A model generated the notes under the pieces. That model did no database searches. It saw only the letters and a list, made by a program, of their open reading frames with translations, and was not told the DNA's origin. 64,000 nt of DNA from Rhizomucor pusillus (Eukaryota; Mucoromycota; Mucoromycetes; Mucorales; Lichtheimiaceae): contig FWWN02000451.1 of assembly GCA_900175165.2 (NCBI GenBank), forward strand, positions 1-64,000, read 5' to 3'. Shown here piece by piece: positions 1 to 12,320 of this stretch. Position 1 is the stretch's first letter. Every line of letters begins with the position of its first letter. Made by a program: the position numbers and the translations under genes.

Positions 1-1039
1 CTTGTTGATCATATACATTGATAAGATATATGTGATCCAAATGAAATGTGTAACGAAACACTCGTTTCAATGGGTCTGCATCAAAAGCCAAGTAATCTAC
101 GTACAAGAAGAACATACACGCTCTGGTAACTGTGGTACGTTTTTAAATGTCAATGTTTTTACTACATAAGCGTCTACAAAAATGGATGGCTGTTGTCATC
201 CCAATTCTCTATCACGTTCTATTAAAATGCTTAGAAATTACTAATGCATTACATTATTTCGGCTAGTTTAGTACACATAGCTGAGCTGTCGTAGCCAGAG
301 AAAGAACCAAGTGTACTACAGAAGAGGAATTGCACTACAAACATCAGTTCCACCAAGTCTTATCCAAAGGACATACAGCACAATGCCCTTGCTGCCACGC
401 AGTTGAAGCTGATGTCTATTTTCAATGCATCTCAGATGGTTTAGATATTTTTTGACCTTTTTGCTTCTTTGCTATTCGCTTCTCATATAATACAATACAA
501 CTCGTCTTTTGTAATTCAACTGGCTGTCTGTACTGTATTTTTAAAAACAGTTGTCGTTTGGAGCATAAAATTGCACCACAAACAAGGCAAATTTAAACCT
601 GTGGAATAAAATTAATTTTTTGATAAGAAGATATCGTCAGGTGGCCTTGTAATGACCGGGAATCTTCATTTCATCCCAAGCAACATTACGGTAGGGGAAA
701 AAATGTCCATTCTATTTTCATGCTAGATCGGATTTTGATCGAATAGGAAGTGTTACCCATCAAATGAAGGATGTATGGCTCTGGCCTGGTATGAGGTACG
801 GGCGGCGACAATGGCAAATAGAGTCTTAGAGGACGCACATTAGGCGCTTGTGTAGCATAGGCGCCAAAAGGTCTGTTAAGTGCATCGGCGGCAATTTGGA
901 CCCTAGTGCTCGCGTCAATAACCAATACTTGCTACTACAGAACTTGTTGCGTTCTGCGTTCGTGCTCGGTTTCCGGTATTAGGTCATGTTCGAGAGTATT
1001 GATGATCATCTCGTATTCCTGCTCAGAATTATAGCAGAT
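1..1039. other. No gene recognised
   Basis: This AT-rich stretch has only short open frames that look like chance. It may be the flank or decayed end of the MULE relic that follows; nothing in it could be tied to a family. Confidence 0.4.
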
Positions 1040-2950
1040 ATGCCTTTTATAGATATCTTCGTTTGCTCTTGCTACCGAAATCATAGCATCCTTGATCGCC
1101 ATATATCGATGCTCATCACCGTAATGTTGTGCTGCGTTGACTCGCCAACCACACCATCTATCGGCCATAATTATCAAAGATTGCATGACGAGGCATTTCG
1201 GGATGCACCCGGCTGAATGTAATACAATCAATATTCGTATCCACGGTGCTGCATGATTTCTGCTTGTCTTTGCGGCATTTTGCTTTTTCGGCCATGAGTC
1301 AACTGTCTTGGTCTTTCTAGGTAACTTCTTTAATACCAGATGCAGCTAGTTTTACATTTGCAAATTCCTTGACTTCTGCGAGCTCGAAACGAGAGGGAAG
1401 GCGAGAATTCTTCGTAAATTTGGCTTCCTTTGGGTTTTAATGTGCATAGGAAGCTATAACTCTTCCAGATCTGCTTGCTTCTATGACTCGATCACGTCGC
1501 TCAGCCTAGTAATTAGATCTATTCGTTGCTGGCTATCTTTGCGGTTTGCATATAACTCTATGATTGAGTCCATGATCGGGCGAATTGATCGTCAACGAAC
1601 ACCTCGGTATTTTCTACAATCGTCAAGACATCGTGGTCACTATGCCGCACCAATACCATTGTAAATTTGTAGATTTTCCAGGAAATGCCATCTTTTGTTG
1701 ATATTCTCCAGATGCAGCTTATTTATGTGAAGATCATAATCGTACGTGTTGTTAAGCCCGCATTGTTTCTCATTTAAGACTACCCGAGTTCGTATAGGTT
1801 TGTCTTCAGTTGGCGGATAGCAATACGATAGATTGCTCCCAGTAGCGGTTTCAAAGCATCCAGGATTAATTCAACCGTGTATTCCAATTCAACTCTGGTG
1901 AGCACAGAAGTCAGCCACTCCTTTCTGTAGCCAGATCCAGCATCAAAGTCCTAGCAGATAGGACAGTAAGGAACTATAAACTATATTTCTCAGGATATTT
2001 TAGACTAAATATCTTAGCATGTTTTGTTAGAAAGCTTCAGGAGACGACGGGATGTACTTCATATTTGATTAATGCTCTAGTGTGCACCTTCCATCCTTTG
2101 TCGTTCGAAAGCCCAAATAACCATGTTCTTCAGCCCAGACACCAGCCCAGCGCTCTTTGTATTCAAGCAGCCTTAATGATTATCTTTTAAATCTACAAAA
2201 TGCAAATGGGAAGCATTTTTTAGCTTACATATCTAAAGATGCAGTCAATTCCTTTCGCTTCTTTGACGTGATGATACTCTTTAACAGCATCATTGAGATC
2301 TTCTTACCTTTTGCCCCGGTTCAATCCCTTAATAACTTTGTTGAATAACGTACGAAGCCCGTTTGTTTCCTTGTCAAAGCGTCCTGGCGCTTGGCTTCCA
2401 AAATTCTTTTCAATATGACATGCACATAGCGCGTACGGTGTGGTAGGCAAAACACGGCGAAGAGGAGCATCGAAATCCTTCTTATCATCTAGTATCACCA
2501 AATCTTGAGAAACCTTGTCTAAGAACACCGACGGTTTCAGTTGCAAAGCACCCATCATAGGAAACTTCTCGCTGATGGTAATTACGGCTGATGCCACAAA
2601 GGAGCGCGGTGTTTTGCTGGCACATGACGGAGACAAAAACTCTACGCCAACGATGTGGTTGATGCTTCTTTTGTATATAGTATCGATCGCCAAACAATTC
2701 TGGTGGTCTTTTTGTTCGTTCATGTGTGGATGGATGGGTAATGAAGAGTATCCGCTTTGAAATTATCACTGTTGATGCTGCAGCATATAACATAATCTCC
2801 AGATACAAAAAAACTTGCTGATCACCTTTTGCCTGAGATCGTAGACATCCTTTCGTATTAACACCAGTTTACCATCAGTATCCCATATCGAACGTTGTAT
2901 CTGCACTGGAGTCGTCAAAGCATTGCTCATCTCATACCTTGGTCTTTGTT
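1040..2950 (-). pseudogene. Decayed MULE-type transposase
   Basis: The best-preserved part, 2304-2723 on the minus strand, reads like the core of Mutator-like (MULE/FAR1-type) DDE transposases. It has an IDTIYK block where the family has its first catalytic Asp, then an ISEKF block, a VILDDKKDFD block, and the typical P-x-LCACHIEKN motif before the linker. Further along the element (2040-2150) another frame contains a G-F-R-TTKDG-x-C-x-L-E-H pattern resembling the 'TTS..E..H..LK' part of these proteins. Stops and frame changes interrupt every stretch, so this is a dead copy. I could not identify terminal inverted repeats or target-site duplications, so the limits are approximate. Part of 1-1040 may belong to the element, but I recognise no motif there. 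Confidence 0.6.
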
Positions 2951-3228
2951 CCAGGTATTGTTACGCTATATTTCTGTGCCTGTAGTTATTTTTATTTCCC
3001 TTTCGCTTTAATTCAGCATCTCTACAGACCAAATGGACAATAAATATATAGTACATGTGATTAAAAACAGATAAAGAGAACTGCAGGTCGGTTGTGAAAA
3101 TGAGAATCAATGAGCTCCCAGGAGCCTACGCAGGCAGCCGTGGCTTGTCCCGATTTTTCGATTTTTGCGCTTCGTCCTGTCTTACGCTCCTTCTTTTACA
3201 TTTAAAGATTTCAAAGAGCATTTGCATA

Positions 3229-4072
3229 ATGGCGAAGGATAAAAAGGAGAAGAAGACCAAAAAGTCCACGAGCATGGACATCGATGCTTCAGAGGAGCAA
3301 GAGATCAAATTCCTTTCGCCCATCGCACACCCTCTCGCCGAAAAGAAGCTAACAAAGAAAGTTTACAAAACTATAAAGAAAGGTATAACGATGTTGTTCG
3401 TTGACTCCTTACACGGATCGTGATGCTAAATGATATATATTTGTAAAACAGCGAGCAAGGTCAAGCACGTTCGACGTGGTGTCAAGGAAGTATCAAAAGC
3501 TCTCCGCAAAGGCGAGAAGGGCTTCGTTGTGATCGCTGGCGACATTTCACCCATGGACGTGATTGCACACTTGCCTGTACTATGCGAGGACTACAACATC
3601 CCATACGTTTTCGTTCCTTCTAAAGAACAACTCGGTGAAGCAAGCTCTACAAAGCGACCGACATCAGTTACCATGATTGTATTTGGTGGCAAATCAAAGG
3701 ATGAAAAGGCAGCTGCAGACTATAAGGAACTGTACGATGAATGTTTTGCTGCAGCCAAGGATTTGGTATGTTTGTTGTGTTCACATTCACCACATGGAGA
3801 AAATTATATTTACATGATTCGTTTACATAGGACGAGAAGCTCGTTTACTAATTGCATCATATTGAATTTCCCCTCTTTCTAACGTTTAGTCATTTTGTCT
3901 TCTTTTACATTCATCATTGCTCTGCGAATAAATTTGTTTTCAATCGCAAAATCAGGAAGACTATGCCTTCGAAATAAGGATGCGGAAAAGGTTCTCCAAC
4001 GTCTGCTGCGGGGTTACATATCAGAAACAATTGGATATGCAACTAGTCCTAAACAGCTTCTACAAGAGTTGA
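3229..4072 (+). CDS. NHP2: H/ACA ribonucleoprotein NHP2 (L7Ae family)
   Basis: NHP2 is the L7Ae-type protein of H/ACA snoRNPs, which guide rRNA pseudouridylation and stabilise telomerase RNA. The start chosen is the ATG opening MAKDKKEKK, a Lys-rich tail typical of the family; an upstream GTG-opened extension is not plausible. Exon 1 is 3229-3382 and exon 2 is 3452-3765; the join gives the KKASKVKHVRRGVKEV block of yeast NHP2. The L7Ae fold follows, with RKGEKGFVVIAGDISP, HLPVLCED and a TKRPTSV motif. The protein would be complete soon after KDL at the end of exon 2. The third exon (3956-4072, after an acceptor at 3954-3955) is uncertain and adds an unusual 38-residue tail not seen in human or yeast NHP2. 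The 3' end runs straight into transposon debris, so the original last exon may be lost or altered. Confidence 0.88.
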
Positions 4073-4539
4073 AAATCGTACTGTGCCAATACAGCGATGC
4101 CAACTATGTCACTACTTTTTCGGACCAATTGTATTAGATGAAGCTAAAAGCATACAAGGACTTCGTGAAAGATGCGAATAGATGGATGTAATTGGTGTTC
4201 AATGCTGGAGAATCTAACAATAAGGCCTAGTAATTGACTCCAAAGTTGCAAGTTGGCATATAAAATGGGAGAAACAGGACCGGGAGATAAAGGGACTAAC
4301 ATTTGCGGGCGCCAAGATCTCCTAAACTCTTATCTACAAAGATATCAAAACCACGACTGAGAATTTGGAGCCTTCCTTCAATCGATTCCCTGCATTCCTG
4401 GATAAGCCATCAAGAGTTTCTTATGGTAAGTAAATTAAAGCACATATCTAGCGCACGTCAACATAAGCCATTCTTATCTTGCAACCACTTCTTATTTGCT
4501 AACCGCTGACCGCCTGAGTCAAGTTACACAATCCACGCT

Positions 4540-6023
4540 TTATAAGAATACGCACATCTGCTCGGCGTACTTCCTTTTCTTTGCGCTATATGTCAAACCA
4601 CAACGATTCTTTATCAAGGAGTACGTTCGAGGTTGAATCCTTAAAGCAGGCGCTCGCATAGAGTTACATTTTTCTTTCAATAAATAGTTTATTGTCGCTG
4701 AAGAAACTCGAACAAAGCGTGTCACTGTGGACCGAGACTGCAGAGAATCAAGGGATACTGATAAGCTGGGCAATGATTCGTGAAGCTTCTCAATACCTTC
4801 GCGAGTCCTTGGTAATCCCTAACGACTTCCAAGATGTCCAATCGCTGGGTCGACCGCTTCCGACATCGTCACCTGCTGAAGCAACACAAACTACACGGTG
4901 AAAGCTCTTCAGCAGATCAAGGAGGTGCAATGTCATTCCTCCAAAAAGTCCAATCAAAATTGGAAAAATACCATCCGAAGGACATCTATAACATGGACGA
5001 CACTGCAGTGCTTACCGTGCTCCGCCTGCATCTACGGTTTCCCGAAATGCATTTGCTGGACTGAAGGTTGACAAAGCAAGAATGATAGTTGCACTCACTT
5101 GCAACGCGGATCCCCTTGATCATTGGCAAGAGCGAGAAACCTAGATGTTTCAACGGGAAAGACGGTACATATATCTCAAATTGCATTCTTGTTGCGTTGT
5201 CTGATAAAGTGAAAATGATATGCATAGCTCGGCAACATGGATTCTACATGTATTTTTACAACTCTTACCGCATGGACGACGAGGGAAATCTTTCGCAAAT
5301 ACCTCAGGAAGTTCGATTTGGATATACAGCGCGCAGACAGGAAGATGCTACTACTTTTGGATAATTTTTCCGGGCATCAAACAAATTATGAACCTACCAA
5401 TATTGAGATTTGCTATTTGCTACCTTACACTACTTCCCACATATAGCCAAGACTAACGTGGATATGAACCGACAGGCATATGCAGTATGAAAGGGCATAC
5501 CTCGAGGTCCACATGAGGCAAAGAGGCAAGATAATCTATACGAACGACCGGTTGTTTAAGGTCTCGCAACTCACTGCAATGCGTTCGATTGAGAAAGCCT
5601 GGAAGAGCAAGCAGACTATCGAGAATTGCTGGAGAGCAACCTTATCCCGACAAGAGGACGATCAAGGCAACAAGGAAATACAAGAGTTGTCTGAATACCG
5701 TGCTGCCCATAGCCAATAATACCAAGGAGATCTTTGGGTCCCATGCTATGCCAGAAGAAACCATCCAGTTCGACCCCGATGATAAACGTCCAATCGTCCA
5801 TGAAAACCTGACGCAGGAACAGATTGTGGAAGTTGTGAAGGCATCTATGTTAACAGAAGAAGAAGCCTCGATGCAAGCGGAAGAAATCTGCGTAGAACAA
5901 GAGCGCCCAAGAATTTCAATGGCCGAGAAGTTGCAAGCCATCAATACTGTCTTGGATTTCCTCTGGGAAGAAGACTGTCAAGAAACGGAAAGACATTTGC
6001 GCCGACTGCATGATTCGATCTGA
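4540..6023 (+). pseudogene. Decayed pogo/Tigger-type (DDE_1) transposase
   Basis: Fragments in three frames line up in order with CENP-B/pogo-family transposases. At 4692-4900 there is an HTH CENP-B-like part (LE-x2-V-x2-W, then I-S-x3-M-I-x3-A, then I-P-x-DF). After a frame change come RFRHRHLLKQHKL, GESSSAD and HPKDIYNMDDTA, matching the first catalytic-Asp region. A later frame has the LLLLDNFSGH block with a second Asp, followed by an I-x2-CYLLPYTTSHI stretch as in DDE_1 proteins. At 5589-5660 an S-IEKAWKSKQTIENCWRATL block matches the family's C-terminal 'AW..v...TI.NCW' signature. Several frameshifts and stops make it non-functional. Flanking inverted repeats were not found. Confidence 0.72.
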
Positions 6024-6095
6024 TAACGCATCAAACGAAGCAAACGAAGATTATAGATTTTATATCACAACCCGGTTAAGGTCTTCAAGGACCTT

Positions 6096-7757
6096 TTGAC
6101 CTTGAAAATGTATTTTAACGGGTTATACTTTACATTTATGCAGAATAAAAGACGAACCTTCCTGGAAATTGATCGAGAAAGAAATCATGAAAAAGCGCAC
6201 GGACAACGAGCAACAGAACTTGGAGCAGGAGCAAGTGGTGAAAACAATTTAATAAGGGAATCAACAATACCAACAACGTCGAGATCATCCATCTACTCAG
6301 AATCATCATCTTTGAAAACGACATTATCTGCAGACGACAAGATGGCTTTCGAAAAGATATTTGATATCTTCGATACGAGAAACTTTTAGTATTTACGATC
6401 GACCCTTGATGCAGCTGGGAAGACGGATACGACACCAGAGGCCGTGGAGGAGAAAATGAAAAAATTTGCAATGAAATGCGACTACCTCCAGTAATACTTA
6501 CCAGTTTTAATAAGTGAAATCATTTATTGTTAGTTAACGCATTTTTCTTGCTATGTAGTTCATGTCATAAACTGATCTTGGATCTCGATGACCAACATTG
6601 GCTTAGCGTCTTCAGCGATAAAGGGCTAGACGAGCTCCAACGACATGGGAAGTTATTGTTGCGACCAATTCCCAAAGAGCTTAAGCCGATATTGGAAGAA
6701 ATATCAAAACTTGTGAACTTAAATCTAGATATCGGTTTATATTGCTAAGGATACCCATTATCTTCTGTATTCCTGTCAATGTTATTCGCTTGTAAAGATC
6801 TGCTCGCGAGGCCTACGATTATGGCAGAAGTCTTGAGCACGATCCAACCAGTCAACCGCTATTTGCTTCGCTATCCATGACGCTCATGAACACATCTTAT
6901 CTTTTCCTGAAAAACGATGACTTCAATATACAAAATTACCTCGAAACAGATACGATGTACTATATGTGGGGTTTTATAAACACTATATTTCATGGTCCAA
7001 GGTCAATGCTCTGGGAGAAGTCAATTAAGTACTATGACAATCCAGTCTAATTTCTAGTTAATCGATTTTTGTGCCTCTTTCGCAGTAAAGAAAGGAACAG
7101 CAGTGCCAGTGCGCTCGGCAATAATGTAAAAACGAGATTATCGGTCGTCGATGAAATTTCCGCAAAACAAGCAGGCCAAGAAAATGGATATCATTTGTGT
7201 TACTGGCGGTTTAGAGCTTGGTTGTTTGGAGAGGCAGCTCTAATGTCACGAAAGACTGGAGAGATAGCCGTGTAAAAATGCCTATCGTCATGAAAGACGT
7301 GCTTTTAGAGTTAGTGGGTGCTACTCTCTTCATTGCCACAAGAGCTCACATCGATGTTTACAGCATCAGTCGTAGATGAAAAATGTATATCATCAAAATA
7401 TTCGAGCAAATAATACTCATTTCTTTATACCAGATGACCGAATAAGTTTCCTTGATATGGATGGCCAAGGGGGTTGGTTATGTCGCCAGGATTAGACATC
7501 TGAAGGAGATGCCCTTTTCAATAAGTCCAGAAAATTTCATGTCGCGGATGATGCCGCTACTTCAGTTAGCATGCAACGCGAAGTCAATCATGGAAGATAC
7601 ATACCAGCTCTATGAACAGACCCCTATTCCGCTGGCGATGTCCACGTTGAAGAAACCAACCACGTTACTATATTCCCGCATTTCGCTCCGTCTGATTCCT
7701 CAAGCTCGTCGAATAAACGCAAAAAGCGAAATTAAATATATGTTCAACGTACTTTGA
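6096..7757 (+). pseudogene. Broken multi-frame gene, possibly PD-(D/E)XK-like family
   Basis: A string of short frames on the plus strand reads as one decayed protein. Segments are an acidic/Ser-rich start (6180-6480), a LILDLDDQHWLSVFSD block (6560-6620), a Y-LETDTMYYMWGFINTIFHG block near 6930-6990, a KKMDIICVTGG-x-ELGCLE block near 7175-7230, and a terminal part at 7600-7757 with YQLYEQTPIP. The order of a conserved Trp, a later K-x-D-I-I and then E-L-x4-E resembles lineage-restricted Mucoromycota proteins with a restriction-endonuclease-like 'G(R/K)..D ... E.(K/R)' core. That resemblance is from memory and weak. Stops separate every block. It lies between a dead pogo element and PRP19, so it may be part of a mobile element. 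Confidence 0.35.
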
Positions 7758-7789
7758 CATTTCCTGTTTCAAGTTATAAAGTGAATTAA

Positions 7790-8320
7790 AAAGAATATTC
7801 TCTTACTTTATTGATCGCTTGGTGAACAATATGCATCTGTTTGAACGGATGTTGCTTTGTTCAAAAGAAAAGCAAATTTCGGCGGCACTGCTTTCTTGAT
7901 GAGACTGATCCAGGAAACCTTTCTTTAGTGGTAAGTCAAGAGTTCGTCGTAGTTTGTTATGTAATAGCTAAACAGGCAAAAGACAGAGAAGAGACAGAAA
8001 GAATGCTTTGAGCGTACAGAGTGAATTGATCGACGGAGTCACGGCAGACCGTACTAAATCTGCCTCAAGGTCATCCAATGGACATAGAAAGCAAAACTGA
8101 CCATACCAATTCTTTCTACTTTGATGTCTCCTACTGCGGGTTGCATTGATGTTACCAGCAATGATAGCAGTAGCGCATAATTGTACATGAACTCTAAGCA
8201 ACTCAATCAATAAAATACTGTGTGCTGGGACCAAATCAATGGCAGCTGGGAACGAATTTGCTGCCACCGTAACCAGTGATTGCAGTGACAGTCCTGTCCG
8301 CGTTTGTCTCTTCTCCAGCC
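7790..8320. other. Intergenic, PRP19 upstream region
   Basis: No gene is recognised. An imperfect hairpin lies at about 7828-7866 (GAACAA ... TTGTTC arms). The stretch should hold the PRP19 promoter, but no TATA box is obvious. Confidence 0.4.
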
Positions 8321-10181
8321 ATGTTCTGCGCGAGTAAGTACCAAGCAACAAATTCAAACGAAAAAGTAAGGACAATCAGATTGACACTTTCTCAAAAATT
8401 TGCAGTCTCTGGAGAGGCTCCTGAGCAGCCGGTGGTCTCTGTCAAGTCCGGCAACGTTTTTGAAAAGAGACTGATTGAGAAATACATTGCCGATCACGGC
8501 AAAGATCCTGTGAGTGGCGAAGAGCTGACTCTCGAAGATCTCGTGGAAATCAAAGCACGTAAGTATTTTAATACGTATTAAACATGCTCGTGCTGACAAT
8601 GTTGCGTGTAGATCCCCAGATCGTGCGACCACGACCGCCGAAACTTACATCAGTCCCATCCATCCTCTCAGCCTTGCAAAATGAGTGGGACAGCGTCATG
8701 CTCGAGTCTTTCACCTTGAAACAGCAATATCAGCAGGTTCGACAAGAGCTGTCTCATGCATTATATCAAAACGATGCTGCTACACGTGTCATTGCTCGCT
8801 TAAAGAAGGAGCGCGATGCTGCTCGAGAGTAAGTTATGAGCAAAGCGCTGTTTGTTTGATCAGTATATTGATGGGTTTGGCAGGGCGCTAGCAAACGTCC
8901 AGGCTCATCTTGGTACAGCTACTGCTGCTCCTGCACCTGTAGAAGTCGAAAAGACGGAGACTATGGAAGTTGACAATGGCGGCTTACCTGAAGATGTCGT
9001 AAACAAAATGACCGAGACCAGTGAACGGTACGTTTTAACATTCGGCGATGTGATATACATTATTATTAACTCCACTATTAGCTTGTCGCAAGGACGTCGC
9101 AAGAGAAAACCACCAGCAGAACACACACCCGTTGACGTTGTCAAGACATTCACACAAACTTCGACTATCCCATCTTTGCATACCTCGCGCTCACCTGGTA
9201 TCACTGCAGTGGATGTTGATCACAGTGGACGATACATCCTGACGGGTGGTAACGATAAGCACGTGCAGATCTATGACAAGACTGAGGAGAAAGTGTTTGC
9301 CAACCTCACTGGACACACAAAGAAGATCACTGCAGTTAAGTTCCGCGGCGAGGAAACTGAGCATGACGTTGCCATTAGCGCAAGTGCCGACAAGCACGTA
9401 CGTGTTTGGATCCCCGGTGGAAATAAGGGCTATCAAGTCGGTCACAACATCAATGCTCACAGCAGCGACGCGACCGGTATCTCGGTGCACCCAAGCAAAG
9501 AATACTTTGTCAGCTCTGGTTTGGACAGCAAATGGTCGTTCTATGATTTCGAGACTGGCAAGTCTATTGTTGATGTTGTCGACCAAGAAACAGATTCAGG
9601 TTAGCATTCTGTGTTGATTAACTGTGTTACTTTGATACTTACTTTTGAGATAGGCTACACTGCAATTGAATTCCATCCTGACGGTATGATCTTGGGTGCC
9701 GGTACTGGCGATTCAGTAGTCCGTATCTGGGATGTCAAATCCCAAAGTGTTGCTGCAAGCTTTGGGGGACACACTGGGAAGATCAGCGCACTTGCATTCT
9801 CTGAAAATGGGTAAGCTTTACTAATGATAATATGATGCATTGCGGGAAGGTTAGCTAACTATTTTGATCAGTTATATTTTGGCTACTGCATCTGAAGACA
9901 ACTTGGTCAAATTGTGGGATCTCCGCAAATTGAGCAACACTAAAACATTCATATTGGACGAAGGATACAAGGTGAACTCTCTTGCCTTTGACTTTTATGC
10001 TCAGTATTTGGCTGTCGGTGGTACCGACGCCAGAGTCTTCAAAGCCAAGGACGGTTCTGAGCTCGCTAAATTCACCGACAACACCGCCGAGATCACGGGT
10101 CTTAAATGGGCCCCTCTTGCTGAAAACCTCTTGGCTGCCGGCCTCGACCGCACCGTCCGTTATTACAGTGCTGCTCAATAA
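8321..10181 (+). CDS. PRP19: Pre-mRNA-processing factor 19 (U-box E3 ligase, WD40)
   Basis: PRP19 is the tetrameric U-box ubiquitin ligase that scaffolds the NineTeen complex, which activates the spliceosome. Seven exons join in frame to 503 residues: 8321-8333, 8406-8558, 8612-8828, 8884-9027, 9082-9599, 9654-9810 and 9872-10181. The 13-nt first exon plus exon 2 give [16 protein letters not shown], the signature start of PRP19. The U-box continues with [13 protein letters not shown] and DPVSGEELT. Residues of about 70-135 form the coiled-coil tetramerisation region (EWDSVMLE...QLKK-like, with [11 protein letters not shown]). After a GRRKRK linker, seven WD40-like blades follow (for example [15 protein letters not shown] and [12 protein letters not shown]), ending in [12 protein letters not shown]. 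Length matches fungal homologues. No anomalies were seen. Confidence 0.97.
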
Positions 10182-10506
10182 ATATTATTCACGTTTTGTT
10201 TGTTTCGCTTATACTTTGTCAAAAGAAAAAAGTAATGCAACATTCTGATTGTTGAGGTTGGGGGGAGGGGTAGATGAACGACTCTGTGGATATGATAACT
10301 ATATATCCTGATTTTCCAGAGAGATCTTTTGTCCTATTTTTTCACAGCGACGAACCCAGCGTCTTCGGCGGGTCAATCTTCCTAGTCTGTTGGTATCCTT
10401 TTGGCCTTTTCCAGACGAAATCCAATCATGATTGGAGTAAACCCATCCGCCTTCCTCAGGAACTACCATGATCTATTAATTCCAGTCAGTAATGGATCGG
10501 TTTTCC
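10182..10506. other. Convergent intergenic space
   Basis: This is the 3'-flanking space shared by PRP19 (+) and the C1/peroxin gene (-). No coding or structural signal was seen beyond a G-rich tract near 10257-10272. Confidence 0.4.
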
Positions 10507-12270
10507 CTACTGATACAGTGGTCCCACCTCTGCAGCATAATATTAGCATCAAGATCAATCATTTCCGCATATAAATAACTCACCGATATTCAATGCATCA
10601 TCAATCCACGGCCCTGTGGTGTCGAGTTTCCAATTATCCTGTACCCATTTGTAACCTTTGGGAGCAGGCATGTCTTCCTTTGGAGGTAGCTGGACAGTGC
10701 CTGATAGATCAGACCACGGTGGTCGCTCGTTTTCTAGCATCTAAGTTGGCAAAGTGTTAAATAAAGACAAACAGGTGATGGTTGATAAATGCTATGTTAC
10801 CTGGGGTGCAAAACCGCTGCCTGACCACCATCTTTGATTTTCATATAAAGATACCAGGCGCACGCGTTCCTGTTTTTCGAGTTGCTTTTCTAACTTTGAA
10901 TACCATCTTGCTGCACACTCCATCCTGGCTTCTCCAAATTTGAGCACATACGGTAGGATCTCTTTGATGCAGTACTTTGCAAATCGAGTATTCATCAAGA
11001 ATACAGAGATGCCACTGACGAGACAAATAATGTTGAATGGAATAAACCATACTAATCCCAGGAGGCCGATCATAGAAAGTAGCACGGCCTGAAGCACGCG
11101 CATGGTATCTGCCTCTGAGGACCAGTCAAAGTAATGCGCATTTGCTGCTACCAAGTCGTAAATATCACTCACTTCGCCCATCATGTTCTGAAGATTCTGC
11201 ATGTTCTTCAGATATTCGGGGGAACTTTCATCAAACGTGGGGAACAATGCTGAAGCAAGATTGAAAGTGAATGGACGGCGCGCAGAAGGATTTTGAGAAT
11301 TGTTTGGCTGGATATTTGTAGTCGAAGCAACGGTAGGTGAGGATCCAGACGTAGGTGATGATTTCGATGCTTGCTGCAAAGGCCTTCTTGTTGAATTGTC
11401 AGAGGAAGACTCTGTTGAAACATCTGACCGCCGAGCGTTTGATGAAGGATGACCGTGGCGTTTGTAGTAAGCATTGATTATAATATGCAACAACACAATT
11501 TGCGGTACAAAGAGAAGTATCTTTGGATGTAGACCTACAACAACCATATCCAATAGGGTTAAGGGCAGCAATGAGGTCTAGCTCGACAACAAAAACTCAC
11601 ATATCATGCAATACACAACCATGGCAACTAATGTATCCATTGGCTTTTCCCAACTGAGCAGCAAAATAACCGCATCTCGGAAAGCAAACATGGGTCCACA
11701 TCGGCTGGCAAAACGTGCAAAATTCTTTGCTGATATCTGTGGATTGAGCGGCGGCATATTGGCCAGATACTCGCTGGGTGGATCGTTGCTATCTTCGGCG
11801 TTGACTGCAGCCGACACTATTATATTTTGTACCTTTTCGACAGTGATCCCTTCCGTTGGATCCTCAACTGAGCTGGCTGGTACCCGCGCTGCTTCGATCT
11901 GTCTTTGCAACGAGCGAAGGGATTCTTTGGCTGGCGACGAATACTTGCTATTTGAAGAGGACTTTGTATTCTCTACTCCAATGCACACTGGAGCCGCGGA
12001 CTCGCACTGTACGTGACATACGTAGCCGCAATCTAGTACCAAAAGGAAACGTCGTCAATATCTGCTGAGGGCAAGTTGTCACGAAAGCGATCTACCTTTG
12101 CAACGCGCTCCCTGATTTCGTAAACCCCACAGCAACCCGTTGCAATGTTCGCAGTATGTCAAACGGGTGAATGTAGCCTGTTCAAAAGAATGGCGAGGCA
12201 TATGGGGATAAGGGTGAGGAAGAGAAGAAAACGGACGCACAGACAATGCACGTGAATCATAGTGAAGCAT
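10507..12270 (-). CDS. C1-domain plus Pex23/dysferlin-type (DysF) membrane protein
   Basis: Exons on the minus strand are 12270-12096, 12032-11601, 11534-10801, 10740-10584 and 10529-10507, giving about 506 residues. The N-terminus is a C1 zinc-binding domain (HSFEQATFTRLTYCEHC ... CKDCGYVCHVQCE), the diacylglycerol/phorbol-ester type. After a Ser-rich linker come hydrophobic segments (VVYCMICLHPKILLFVPQIV and later a VLLSMIGLLGLVWFIPF stretch), as in the Pex24p/Pex23 family. Then follow a YENQRWWSGSGFAPQ block and ERPPWSDLSG ... GYKWVQDNWKLD ... WIDDALNIE, a clear peroxin/ferlin DysF signature. Yeast Pex23-family proteins are ER membrane proteins that control peroxisome number and contacts. 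Here the C1 domain could add lipid-signal recruitment (inference). The start is uncertain: the ATG at 12201 opening MPRHSFEQ also works, preceded by a CT-rich tract. It is divergent from HEN1. Confidence 0.83.
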
Positions 12271-12320
12271 ATCTTTCACTCAGCTTGTCTGCTGTGTTTG
12301 ATTTTTCCCTTCTTGCGAGC

